A program made the position numbers and the translations under genes. Shown here one piece after another: positions 1 to 8,865 of a DNA stretch of 64,000 nt; within the stretch, counting starts at the first letter, position 1; each line of letters begins with the position of its first letter. Origin of the DNA: Aphanomyces cochlioides (lineage: Eukaryota > Oomycota > Saprolegniomycetes > Saprolegniales > Verrucalvaceae); assembly GCA_019828595.1 (NCBI GenBank), contig JAHQRK010000043.1, positions 124,001 through 188,000 on the forward strand, written 5' to 3'. The notes under the pieces were generated by a model. The model was not told the DNA's origin. It made no database searches and saw only the letters and a program-made list of their open reading frames with translations.

Positions 1-25
1 CGGAACAGCTGTTGGTGTTGGACAT
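1..25 (-). CDS. ORF1 start of LINE copy 0 (partial)
   Basis: The first eight codons of ORF1 (MSNTNSCS) are present, starting at the ATG at 25-23. As in the other copies, three A bases precede the ATG, giving an A at -3. The peptide begins MSNTN as in copy A, whereas B, E, F and G begin MSNAN. Everything downstream is beyond the window edge. Confidence 0.8.
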
Positions 26-86
26 TTTGAGCGCGGCGGCACTTGATAACTTCTTGACTTGAGGGGTACGAGGCAAATTCGGAAGT
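1..86 (-). mobile_element. LINE copy 0, 5' end only (cut by window edge)
   Basis: This is the 5' terminus of another copy of the same LINE, read on the minus strand. It matches the 5' ends of copies A, B, E, F and G and ends at the same terminal base (plus-strand ...GGAAGT) before satellite resumes with CATGTGGCACG. It holds the 61-nt 5' UTR and the first codons of ORF1. The rest lies outside the window, so integrity and target-site duplication cannot be judged. Confidence 0.93.
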
Positions 87-250
87 CATGTGGCACGTGG
101 GTACCAAAAGTGGAGAAAAAGTGGCATCGAGATGCATTTTGTGGGGTATGATTGGGACTATCGCGTGTTGATTTCGGACCAAGTTGATGCTTGGTCGTCC
201 ACCACACGAGCATGACACCTTTCAAACATGCCAGACGTGGCGAGTGGGTA

Positions 251-267
251 TCTCGATGGGGTCGAGA
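251..267. repeat. Satellite palindrome 1: TCTCGA-TGGGG-TCGAGA (first of many)
   Basis: Perfect 6-bp inverted repeat with a 5-nt loop TGGGG, present once per monomer. The loop (257-261) is one of only two TGGGG sites in the monomer. It is the exact integration site of LINE copies B (3' junction), C, D and G, which join after GATGG. Confidence 0.85.
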
Positions 268-308
268 TGTGCATGTGGCACGTGGGTACCAAAAGTGGAG
301 AAAAAGTG

Positions 309-320
309 GCATCGAGATGC
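309..320. repeat. Satellite palindrome 2: GCATC-GA-GATGC
   Basis: Perfect 5-bp inverted repeat with a 2-nt spacer, once per monomer. It lies just before the second TGGGG site (327-331), where copies A, E and F integrated. Confidence 0.7.
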
Positions 321-361
321 ATTTTGTGGGGTATGATTGGGACTATCGCGTGTTGATTTCG

Positions 362-381
362 GACCAAGTTGATGCTTGGTC
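362..381. repeat. Satellite palindrome 3: GACCAAG-TTGATG-CTTGGTC
   Basis: Perfect 7-bp inverted repeat with a 6-nt loop, once per monomer. No LINE junction in this window falls in it. Confidence 0.75.
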
Positions 382-3300
382 GTCCACCACACGAGCATGA
401 CACCTTTCAAACATGCCAGACGTGGCGAGTGGGTATCTCGATGGGGTCGAGATGTGCATGTGGCACGTGGGTACCAAAAGTGGAGAAAAAGTGGCATCGA
501 GATGCATTTTGTGGGGTATGATTGGGACTATCGCGTGTTGATTTCGGACCAAGTTGATGCTTGGTCGTCCACCACACGAGCATGACACCTTTCAAACATG
601 CCAGACGTGGCGAGTGGGTATCTCGATGGGGTCGAGATGTGCATGTGGCACGTGGGTACCAAAAGTGGAGAAAAAGTGGCATCGAGATGCATTTTGTGGG
701 GTATGATTGGGACTATCGCGTGTTGATTTCGGACCAAGTTGATGCTTGGTCGTCCACCACACGAGCATGACACCTTTCAAACATGCCAGACGTGGCGAGT
801 GGGTATCTCGATGGGGTCGAGATGTGCATGTGGCACGTGGGTACCAAAAGTGGAGAAAAAGTGGCATCGAGATGCATTTTGTGGGGTATGATTGGGACTA
901 TCGCGTGTTGATTTCGGACCAAGTTGATGCTTGGTCGTCCACCACACGAGCATGACACCTTTCAAACATGCCAGACGTGGCGAGTGGGTATCTCGATGGG
1001 GTCGAGATGTGCATGTGGCACGTGGGTACCAAAAGTGGAGAAAAAGTGGCATCGAGATGCATTTTGTGGGGTATGATTGGGACTATCGCGTGTTGATTTC
1101 GGACCAAGTTGATGCTTGGTCGTCCACCACACGAGCATGACACCTTTCAAACATGCCAGACGTGGCGAGTGGGTATCTCGATGGGGTCGAGATGTGCATG
1201 TGGCACGTGGGTACCAAAAGTGGAGAAAAAGTGGCATCGAGATGCATTTTGTGGGGTATGATTGGGACTATCGCGTGTTGATTTCGGACCAAGTTGATGC
1301 TTGGTCGTCCACCACACGAGCATGACACCTTTCAAACATGCCAGACGTGGCGAGTGGGTATCTCGATGGGGTCGAGATGTGCATGTGGCACGTGGGTACC
1401 AAAAGTGGAGAAAAAGTGGCATCGAGATGCATTTTGTGGGGTATGATTGGGACTATCGCGTGTTGATTTCGGACCAAGTTGATGCTTGGTCGTCCACCAC
1501 ACGAGCATGACACCTTTCAAACATGCCAGACGTGGCGAGTGGGTATCTCGATGGGGTCGAGATGTGCATGTGGCACGTGGGTACCAAAAGTGGAGAAAAA
1601 GTGGCATCGAGATGCATTTTGTGGGGTATGATTGGGACTATCGCGTGTTGATTTCGGACCAAGTTGATGCTTGGTCGTCCACCACACGAGCATGACACCT
1701 TTCAAACATGCCAGACGTGGCGAGTGGGTATCTCGATGGGGTCGAGATGTGCATGTGGCACGTGGGTACCAAAAGTGGAGAAAAAGTGGCATCGAGATGC
1801 ATTTTGTGGGGTATGATTGGGACTATCGCGTGTTGATTTCGGACCAAGTTGATGCTTGGTCGTCCACCACACGAGCATGACACCTTTCAAACATGCCAGA
1901 CGTGGCGAGTGGGTATCTCGATGGGGTCGAGATGTGCATGTGGCACGTGGGTACCAAAAGTGGAGAAAAAGTGGCATCGAGATGCATTTTGTGGGGTATG
2001 ATTGGGACTATCGCGTGTTGATTTCGGACCAAGTTGATGCTTGGTCGTCCACCACACGAGCATGACACCTTTCAAACATGCCAGACGTGGCGAGTGGGTA
2101 TCTCGATGGGGTCGAGATGTGCATGTGGCACGTGGGTACCAAAAGTGGAGAAAAAGTGGCATCGAGATGCATTTTGTGGGGTATGATTGGGACTATCGCG
2201 TGTTGATTTCGGACCAAGTTGATGCTTGGTCGTCCACCACACGAGCATGACACCTTTCAAACATGCCAGACGTGGCGAGTGGGTATCTCGATGGGGTCGA
2301 GATGTGCATGTGGCACGTGGGTACCAAAAGTGGAGAAAAAGTGGCATCGAGATGCATTTTGTGGGGTATGATTGGGACTATCGCGTGTTGATTTCGGACC
2401 AAGTTGATGCTTGGTCGTCCACCACACGAGCATGACACCTTTCAAACATGCCAGACGTGGCGAGTGGGTATCTCGATGGGGTCGAGATGTGCATGTGGCA
2501 CGTGGGTACCAAAAGTGGAGAAAAAGTGGCATCGAGATGCATTTTGTGGGGTATGATTGGGACTATCGCGTGTTGATTTCGGACCAAGTTGATGCTTGGT
2601 CGTCCACCACACGAGCATGACACCTTTCAAACATGCCAGACGTGGCGAGTGGGTATCTCGATGGGGTCGAGATGTGCATGTGGCACGTGGGTACCAAAAG
2701 TGGAGAAAAAGTGGCATCGAGATGCATTTTGTGGGGTATGATTGGGACTATCGCGTGTTGATTTCGGACCAAGTTGATGCTTGGTCGTCCACCACACGAG
2801 CATGACACCTTTCAAACATGCCAGACGTGGCGAGTGGGTATCTCGATGGGGTCGAGATGTGCATGTGGCACGTGGGTACCAAAAGTGGAGAAAAAGTGGC
2901 ATCGAGATGCATTTTGTGGGGTATGATTGGGACTATCGCGTGTTGATTTCGGACCAAGTTGATGCTTGGTCGTCCACCACACGAGCATGACACCTTTCAA
3001 ACATGCCAGACGTGGCGAGTGGGTATCTCGATGGGGTCGAGATGTGCATGTGGCACGTGGGTACCAAAAGTGGAGAAAAAGTGGCATCGAGATGCATTTT
3101 GTGGGGTATGATTGGGACTATCGCGTGTTGATTTCGGACCAAGTTGATGCTTGGTCGTCCACCACACGAGCATGACACCTTTCAAACATGCCAGACGTGG
3201 CGAGTGGGTATCTCGATGGGGTCGAGATGTGCATGTGGCACGTGGGTACCAAAAGTGGAGAAAAAGTGGCATCGAGATGCATTTTGTGGGGTATGATTGG

Positions 3301-4637
3301 GACTATCGCGTGTTGATTTCGGACCAAGTTGATGCTTGGTCGTCCACCACACGAGCATGACACCTTTCAAACATGCCAGACGTGGCGAGTGGGTATCTCG
3401 ATGGGGTCGAGATGTGCATGTGGCACGTGGGTACCAAAAGTGGAGAAAAAGTGGCATCGAGATGCATTTTGTGGGGTATGATTGGGACTATCGCGTGTTG
3501 ATTTCGGACCAAGTTGATGCTTGGTCGTCCACCACACGAGCATGACACCTTTCAAACATGCCAGACGTGGCGAGTGGGTATCTCGATGGGGTCGAGATGT
3601 GCATGTGGCACGTGGGTACCAAAAGTGGAGAAAAAGTGGCATCGAGATGCATTTTGTGGGGTATGATTGGGACTATCGCGTGTTGATTTCGGACCAAGTT
3701 GATGCTTGGTCGTCCACCACACGAGCATGACACCTTTCAAACATGCCAGACGTGGCGAGTGGGTATCTCGATGGGGTCGAGATGTGCATGTGGCACGTGG
3801 GTACCAAAAGTGGAGAAAAAGTGGCATCGAGATGCATTTTGTGGGGTATGATTGGGACTATCGCGTGTTGATTTCGGACCAAGTTGATGCTTGGTCGTCC
3901 ACCACACGAGCATGACACCTTTCAAACATGCCAGACGTGGCGAGTGGGTATCTCGATGGGGTCGAGATGTGCATGTGGCACGTGGGTACCAAAAGTGGAG
4001 AAAAAGTGGCATCGAGATGCATTTTGTGGGGTATGATTGGGACTATCGCGTGTTGATTTCGGACCAAGTTGATGCTTGGTCGTCCACCACACGAGCATGA
4101 CACCTTTCAAACATGCCAGACGTGGCGAGTGGGTATCTCGATGGGGTCGAGATGTGCATGTGGCACGTGGGTACCAAAAGTGGAGATAAAGTGGCATCGA
4201 GATGCATTTTGTGGGGTATGATTGGGACTATCGCGTGTTGATTTCGGACCAAGTTGATGCTTGGTCGTCCACCACACGAGCATGACACCTTTCAAACATG
4301 CCAGACGTGGCGAGTGGGTATCTCGATGGGGTCGAGATGTGCATGTGGCACGTGGGTACCAAAAGTGGAGAAAAAGTGGCATCGAGATGCATTTTGTGGG
4401 GTATGATTGGGACTATCGCGTGTTGATTTCGGACCAAGTTGATGCTTGGTCGTCCACCACACGAGCATGACACCTTTCAAACATGCCAGACGTGGCGAGT
4501 GGGTATCTCGATGGGGTCGAGATGTGCATGTGGCACGTGGGTACCAAAAGTGGAGAAAAAGTGGCATCGAGATGCATTTTGTGGGTTAAATGAGTTGTAT
4601 TAACCTTATTTTTGAGCAAAGGCCCTAATGACTTACT

Positions 4638-4651
4638 AATTTGCCTCGTAC
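4638..4651 (-). promoter_or_regulatory. 3' UTR arm of the 14-nt UTR inverted complement (copy A)
   Basis: Plus-strand AATTTGCCTCGTAC, 52 bp inside the 3' end. It is the exact reverse complement of the 5' UTR segment at 11945-11958, so the two ends of one transcript could pair. The 3' arm lies at 12455-12468 (fragment), 13802-13815 (B), 23162-23175 (C), 30871-30884 (D), 33842-33855 (E), 41974-41987 (F) and 52813-52826 (G). Confidence 0.75.
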
Positions 4652-4712
4652 TGTATAAATAGAACTTGGAAAACAGAATATGGCAAAGTGGTCATTGAAC
4701 AGGAGATGAAGT

Positions 4713-4733
4713 GAGTGAGCTGTTAGCTCACTC
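4713..4733 (-). promoter_or_regulatory. 3' UTR hairpin overlapping the ORF2 stop codon (copy A)
   Basis: Perfect 8-bp stem GAGTGAGC/GCTCACTC with a 5-nt loop. In the RNA it begins within the UGA stop of ORF2. Copies E (33917-33937) and G (52888-52908) keep the 8-bp stem but with loop CGTCA instead of TGTTA. B, C, D and F keep a 6-bp core (GTGAGC/GCTCAC), and F has one extra loop base. A stem kept while its loop changes fits an RNA structure. Its role (3' end recognition by the RT, or termination) is inference. Confidence 0.6.
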
Positions 4734-7700
4734 ATGAAACGACGCTGTCAGGAATGATGTGTTGACGTAACCAGGGGTCCGAAGATAGATGCTTGAGCAC
4801 ATTGAATACCTTGGTGTATCCCTTCTTGAGAGGGAGATCAACCAGGAGCTGTTGTAGATGTAGCTTGATCAAAGAGGCTGCATGAATGGCAACTTCCATC
4901 GGACTCTTCGCTGTGAGGTCGGGTCGAAAGGTGCGATCGGCACGTTGGAGCCATATTTGATAATACACGCAGGCTCGGACAATCGGCCAGATCTTCAGAT
5001 AGCCACGGATGTAGTATCCATCGGACGGCTTGGGCGTCTCGTAGAACATTTCCAGACACGTGGACGGAAAGGAACACTCGAGCAGTCGCTGGATTGTCTT
5101 GAAGGAATACCAAACAGATTGACCATATCCACAAGAGAACAAGAAATGCTCGTACGTCTCATTGACACGACAGAAGACACACGTCGGCTTGGGGTCTTGG
5201 TACTGAAACAGATATTGCATGGCGTTGGCGCGGAGAAGGGTCTTGAAAATGAACTCTCCATATCGAGGGAGAATGTGGTCGGGTTGGAGGAAGGCGGCAA
5301 GTTGGGTAAGGCGCTTGGGGTCTTCGTAAAAGTTGGATGGCAGGTTGAGATGCTTGGTAGGAAGAATGGACGAGCTGACAGCTGGAGAAGCTCTGATCTT
5401 AGCCGATTTCGAAGTCGCAAGCGCCAACAAGATCGGACTCGAGTCAGGGTGAATTATCCAGTGCCATTCCATCCATTCAGAGCTTGGCGTCGGCAAGTGG
5501 AACACGGGAGCATCCTCTTCAGAAACAATCTCAAACAATCGTGATAACTTGGTCACCAAGATTGAGATCCATTGTTTCGTTGGAGGGACAAAATTGGCTT
5601 GGCGGCAGGCACGGTTGATTTTGTCGAACAAGATCGAAGCTGGCCAAACTCGCTGACACGGAGTCAACAAATGCGACAACTTCGTGATGTGAAGCGAAGC
5701 CAATACATTGGCTTGGTCTTGCGTCGATGTAGAGCACTGATCGTATAGGTCTTCGAGTCCAGGCAGATACGAGTTGTGCCAAAGGGGAACATCCAAAGAT
5801 GAGATGTGATTTGGACAGCCGTACGGAGTCCAGCGGGATTCAAACCAGCTACTCAATAAGGCTTTCCACATTGGAGTGATATTGGGATTCTTGTACAGTT
5901 GTCTGATGAATGCAGAAGAGCCATTTGCCAAGAGGAGATCTCGGGGGGAACCCCATGGATGAAAAGCCTTCTCGAGGAGAGTATAGCCCGGCGTAATCCA
6001 GGCGGACATGGCAGACTTGCGGGGTGGGGTGGTGATGGCTTGAATGCATCTGATCATGACAGAGCGGTTGTGTTGTTGCCATAAAGCAAGTGCATGGTGC
6101 AGGCCTAAGCCACCGGACTTCTTCGGCATGAATAGGATCTCCTTTTTGATCAAACGGAGGCCGTGGACAGAGGAGGATGGGTTGATTTCTTCACCATGCA
6201 TAAATTGAAGCATGGCCTTGTCGATCTTTTTGGCCAGGTCTTTGTCGGCAGGGACAAAAGCCAGTTGGTACCATAACACAGGCAGACATATGCTGTGCAG
6301 GATAGTGACTTTTCCGGCCATGGTTCGAGCCTTGTAGAGCCACAAAGACAAGCGAGCCACAAACTTCTCAAACACGTAATTGAAACGTGCCAATGGAGAA
6401 AGATTGGGCGCAACCAAGATACCAAGAGCCTTCACGGGACTGTCGGAAGTAACTTGTAGTGAGGCAAGGTTCCCATTCAACTGGCTGTAGGTCAGAATTT
6501 GGGTCTTGTCTACGTTGAGTCGGAAACCAGACTTGTCGCAAAAGGTTTGAACCAATGCAAGCTGCCGGTGGAGGCACGTCTCATTTGCCGCATAGAGTTG
6601 CGAGTCGTCGGCAAAGTAACTCCCAGTGTGGTAGCGATCCCCACACTTGATGCCATAGTTGGAGTGTTGCCGTAGGAGTTGGCACATCGGTTCCAAAGCG
6701 ATCACAAACAGAAGTGGCGACAGTGGATCACCTTGCAACACACCGCGTGAGATGTGAACTGGCTTGGACAAGAAGCCGTTCACCAAGATGCGAGACTTGC
6801 GGCCCGAGTACAGTACGCGAACCATGTCAACAAAGGTTTCGGGAAAGCCATAGTGACGGAGGACGCGGAGCAAGTACGCGTGGTCCACGCGATCAAAAGC
6901 TTTCTCAAAGTCAAGCAGTGCCACCATCGAGGACGGACTGTGTAGTTTGATGTGGTGCAGCATGTCATCCAGTCGTGCAATATTGGTTTGGATATTGCTT
7001 CGACGGATAAAGCCTTGCTGGTCCGGGTGGATGATGTGTCGAATGTGGCGCTGGAGTCGATAAGCCAGAATACTCGTCAGGATTTTCACATCCGTGTTGA
7101 GTAGGCTAATGGGCCGATAGTTCTTGGCTTGTGACTTGGGGCCTTTCTTGTGCAGCAACACCAGCGTACTGACAAGTTGCATGGGAGTCAAGCGAGGGTG
7201 AGAATGGAGCTGGTGTGTGAATAGCAGCTCCAATACCAACGACCACTTGTGAGGTGCAAGTTTGAGGACTTCGAATGGCAGAGCGTTGGGACCTGGCGCT
7301 GAGTTCGAACTGCTGTGTCGAATAGCATGATAGAACTCGTTGGCGCGCAAGGGAGCCGACAGCTCTTTCTGGGCTTGCTCTGGCAGTTGCTTGTGTCGAG
7401 TCAATGGGGTCAGAAATGACGACACTTCGTCTCCAGATCGCTGCACCTCGGGAGCTGCAAACAAGTCCTTGTAGTAGTCGACCAGGACGTCAGACATGCC
7501 TTGTTGATTGGAGACAACATTTCCATTGACATCCACCAACTCTTTGAAGACTGTCTTCTTCAAGGGGGTAGGGACAGGGGACATGAAGTGGAACTTGGAC
7601 GAGCGCTCTGCTTTGTACAAGTGAAGTTGGAACGCCTGGTCTTGACGAAACTGCTTGTCTCGATCTTGCAGCTCGTGAATTTGCTTTTGAAGGTCTCGCA

Positions 7701-8787
7701 CTCGATCCACCAGCACTGAATCTTGACGCATGTTGGGGACTTGCAAAAGCGAAGCGATCTCGACAGCTAACTTCTTCAACGGCAGACGTTGTTTCTCCAA
7801 TCGTTGAGAATGGAATTCTTTGAGTTGGGAGCGGATATCATTGACCAGTATGTCGTAGGCCTTGGAGATATTGTGGAATGATGGAGACTTGTCCAAAAAT
7901 CGATCCAGACATCCATGAACAATCTCGGCCGCTCGTGGTAGACGAAGTAGCCAAGTTGGAGCTTTCCATGATCCAGAGCCATGGCGCAATGTTTGACGCT
8001 TTGTGATGATACGACAAGCCACGTGGTCAGCCTGTGGAACGTGTGGCATGTGCGTCGCCTTCCAATGACGAAGACCCGCCAAGGTGGACGAACAAAAGAT
8101 GTAGTCAAGTCGGTTGGTGAGTGTGGGACTTGTGAAGGTTCTTGCCACGGGGTTTTGACGGCGAAACAGATCCACCAGAGACAAACTGTGCATCCATTGT
8201 TCCAGTTGAAGGGTGCCGGCCATGGTGGAGGTACTGGGTCTCAACGAATCCAAATCTTTGTTGAGAGTGCAGTTGAAATCTCCTCCAACAATGTGGAGCG
8301 CATGTGGAGGAAAGTCGCGTGGCAATTCTTCGAAGTAACTTGCTCGTTCTTGGAAGGCTGCCGGCGCATATATATTGTGGAGAACGACTGTCAGTGGACC
8401 CAGAGTACATCGCACTTGTAGATAACGACCACGAAGCACTGGGTTGTCATGAGGGACTTGAGTGGCGTTCTTCAAAGGAGAGTGAGGATGTATCAACGTA
8501 GCCAGACCTCCAGTGGCTGGCGACGTGGATACTTCAGGGTAAATAGGCTCTTCAAAGAACAAAGAGCCTTCGTGGTTTGTGATTTGTTGCCAATGGAACG
8601 CAACACGGTCGTGGAGACTTGGCGTGCGGAAACGGGTTTCTTGGATAAAGGAAACGTCGTGAACACTTGATAGTTTGTCGAGGATGTACCGATGACTGTT
8701 GGAGAAGCCATTGGTGTTGAGGGAGATGATTTGTGGGTCCCAGTCCACGAGTTCAGTTGGGACATCGGAGAAGTTGTTGTCACTCAT
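4732..8787 (-). CDS. LINE ORF2: endonuclease-reverse transcriptase, copy A (intact)
   Basis: This 1,351-aa ORF2 polyprotein would nick target DNA and reverse-transcribe the element RNA at the nick. The N-terminal AP-like endonuclease shows LNTNG (about residue 24), QET (50), YAP, GDFN (169), LDYIF (229) and ADHVA (255). The RT shows SAPGPN, NYRPISLLN (559), DFEKAFDRVD (630), GVLQGDPLSP (687), YFADDS with the catalytic aspartates (726), and FRLNVDKTQ. Near residue 1205 is a CX2CX7HX4C finger of the kind found after LINE RTs (zf-RVT type). No RNase H is evident. I chose the ATG at 8787; an in-frame GTG lies one codon upstream. ORF1 ends 78 nt upstream in the same frame. It closely resembles copy F at the C terminus (HIIPDSVVS, WHWIIHP). 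Confidence 0.95.
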   Translation of the reverse strand: MSDNNFSDVPTELVDWDPQIISLNTNGFSNSHRYILDKLSSVHDVSFIQETRFRTPSLHDRVAFHWQQITNHEGSLFFEEPIYPEVSTSPATGGLATLIHPHSPLKNATQVPHDNPVLRGRYLQVRCTLGPLTVVLHNIYAPAAFQERASYFEELPRDFPPHALHIVGGDFNCTLNKDLDSLRPSTSTMAGTLQLEQWMHSLSLVDLFRRQNPVARTFTSPTLTNRLDYIFCSSTLAGLRHWKATHMPHVPQADHVACRIITKRQTLRHGSGSWKAPTWLLRLPRAAEIVHGCLDRFLDKSPSFHNISKAYDILVNDIRSQLKEFHSQRLEKQRLPLKKLAVEIASLLQVPNMRQDSVLVDRVRDLQKQIHELQDRDKQFRQDQAFQLHLYKAERSSKFHFMSPVPTPLKKTVFKELVDVNGNVVSNQQGMSDVLVDYYKDLFAAPEVQRSGDEVSSFLTPLTRHKQLPEQAQKELSAPLRANEFYHAIRHSSSNSAPGPNALPFEVLKLAPHKWSLVLELLFTHQLHSHPRLTPMQLVSTLVLLHKKGPKSQAKNYRPISLLNTDVKILTSILAYRLQRHIRHIIHPDQQGFIRRSNIQTNIARLDDMLHHIKLHSPSSMVALLDFEKAFDRVDHAYLLRVLRHYGFPETFVDMVRVLYSGRKSRILVNGFLSKPVHISRGVLQGDPLSPLLFVIALEPMCQLLRQHSNYGIKCGDRYHTGSYFADDSQLYAANETCLHRQLALVQTFCDKSGFRLNVDKTQILTYSQLNGNLASLQVTSDSPVKALGILVAPNLSPLARFNYVFEKFVARLSLWLYKARTMAGKVTILHSICLPVLWYQLAFVPADKDLAKKIDKAMLQFMHGEEINPSSSVHGLRLIKKEILFMPKKSGGLGLHHALALWQQHNRSVMIRCIQAITTPPRKSAMSAWITPGYTLLEKAFHPWGSPRDLLLANGSSAFIRQLYKNPNITPMWKALLSSWFESRWTPYGCPNHISSLDVPLWHNSYLPGLEDLYDQCSTSTQDQANVLASLHITKLSHLLTPCQRVWPASILFDKINRACRQANFVPPTKQWISILVTKLSRLFEIVSEEDAPVFHLPTPSSEWMEWHWIIHPDSSPILLALATSKSAKIRASPAVSSSILPTKHLNLPSNFYEDPKRLTQLAAFLQPDHILPRYGEFIFKTLLRANAMQYLFQYQDPKPTCVFCRVNETYEHFLFSCGYGQSVWYSFKTIQRLLECSFPSTCLEMFYETPKPSDGYYIRGYLKIWPIVRACVYYQIWLQRADRTFRPDLTAKSPMEVAIHAASLIKLHLQQLLVDLPLKKGYTKVFNVLKHLSSDPWLRQHIIPDSVVS

Positions 8788-8865
8788 CACGAGTACAGAT
8801 GAAAATGAGTAGAATGGAGGGGTGAGAGGGGAGGTTGAAATGGATTGAAGCAGGGGATAGAAGCC

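Larger units (their letters stand above)
87..4585 (+). repeat. 185-bp satellite array 1 (about 24 monomers)
   Basis: Head-to-tail 185-bp monomers, essentially identical. The only internal change I see is A to T at 4187. The monomer length is not a multiple of three, so reading frames rotate from monomer to monomer and the overlapping 69-91 aa ORFs in it are repeat artefacts. The array starts at the 5' junction of LINE copy 0 and stops at the 3' junction of LINE A inside TGGGG. Length and homogeneity would suit a centromeric, pericentromeric or subtelomeric satellite, but nothing here decides which. Confidence 0.97.

Noticed and set aside
251..435. CENP-B box in the satellite monomer
   Set aside because: No match to the CENP-B box pattern on either strand.
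158..4567. Repeated 69-, 81- and 91-codon ORFs across all satellite arrays, on both strands
   Set aside because: They are three frames of the same 185-bp monomer, which is not a multiple of three. They overlap each other, carry no recognisable domain and exist only because the repeat lacks stops.
87..4585. CRISPR-like array
   Set aside because: The 185-bp units are identical throughout with no unique spacers, and the context is a eukaryotic LINE.
4586..4600. Terminal hairpin GGTTAA...TTAACC at the 3' end
   Set aside because: The GG belongs to the target site in most copies and is absent for the 76-bp fragment (GA), so the element itself contributes only TTAA...TTAA.
4651..4665. TATAAATA in the 3' UTR as a plus-strand promoter
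   Set aside because: It is a lone AT-rich octamer with no plus-strand gene behind it; downstream is antisense of ORF2.
4882..5544. 220-aa plus-strand ORF antisense to ORF2 (also in C, D, E, F and G)
   Set aside because: It lies wholly inside the conserved ORF2 frame and follows its codon pattern. In copy B it is broken by a new stop and start, so it is a shadow.
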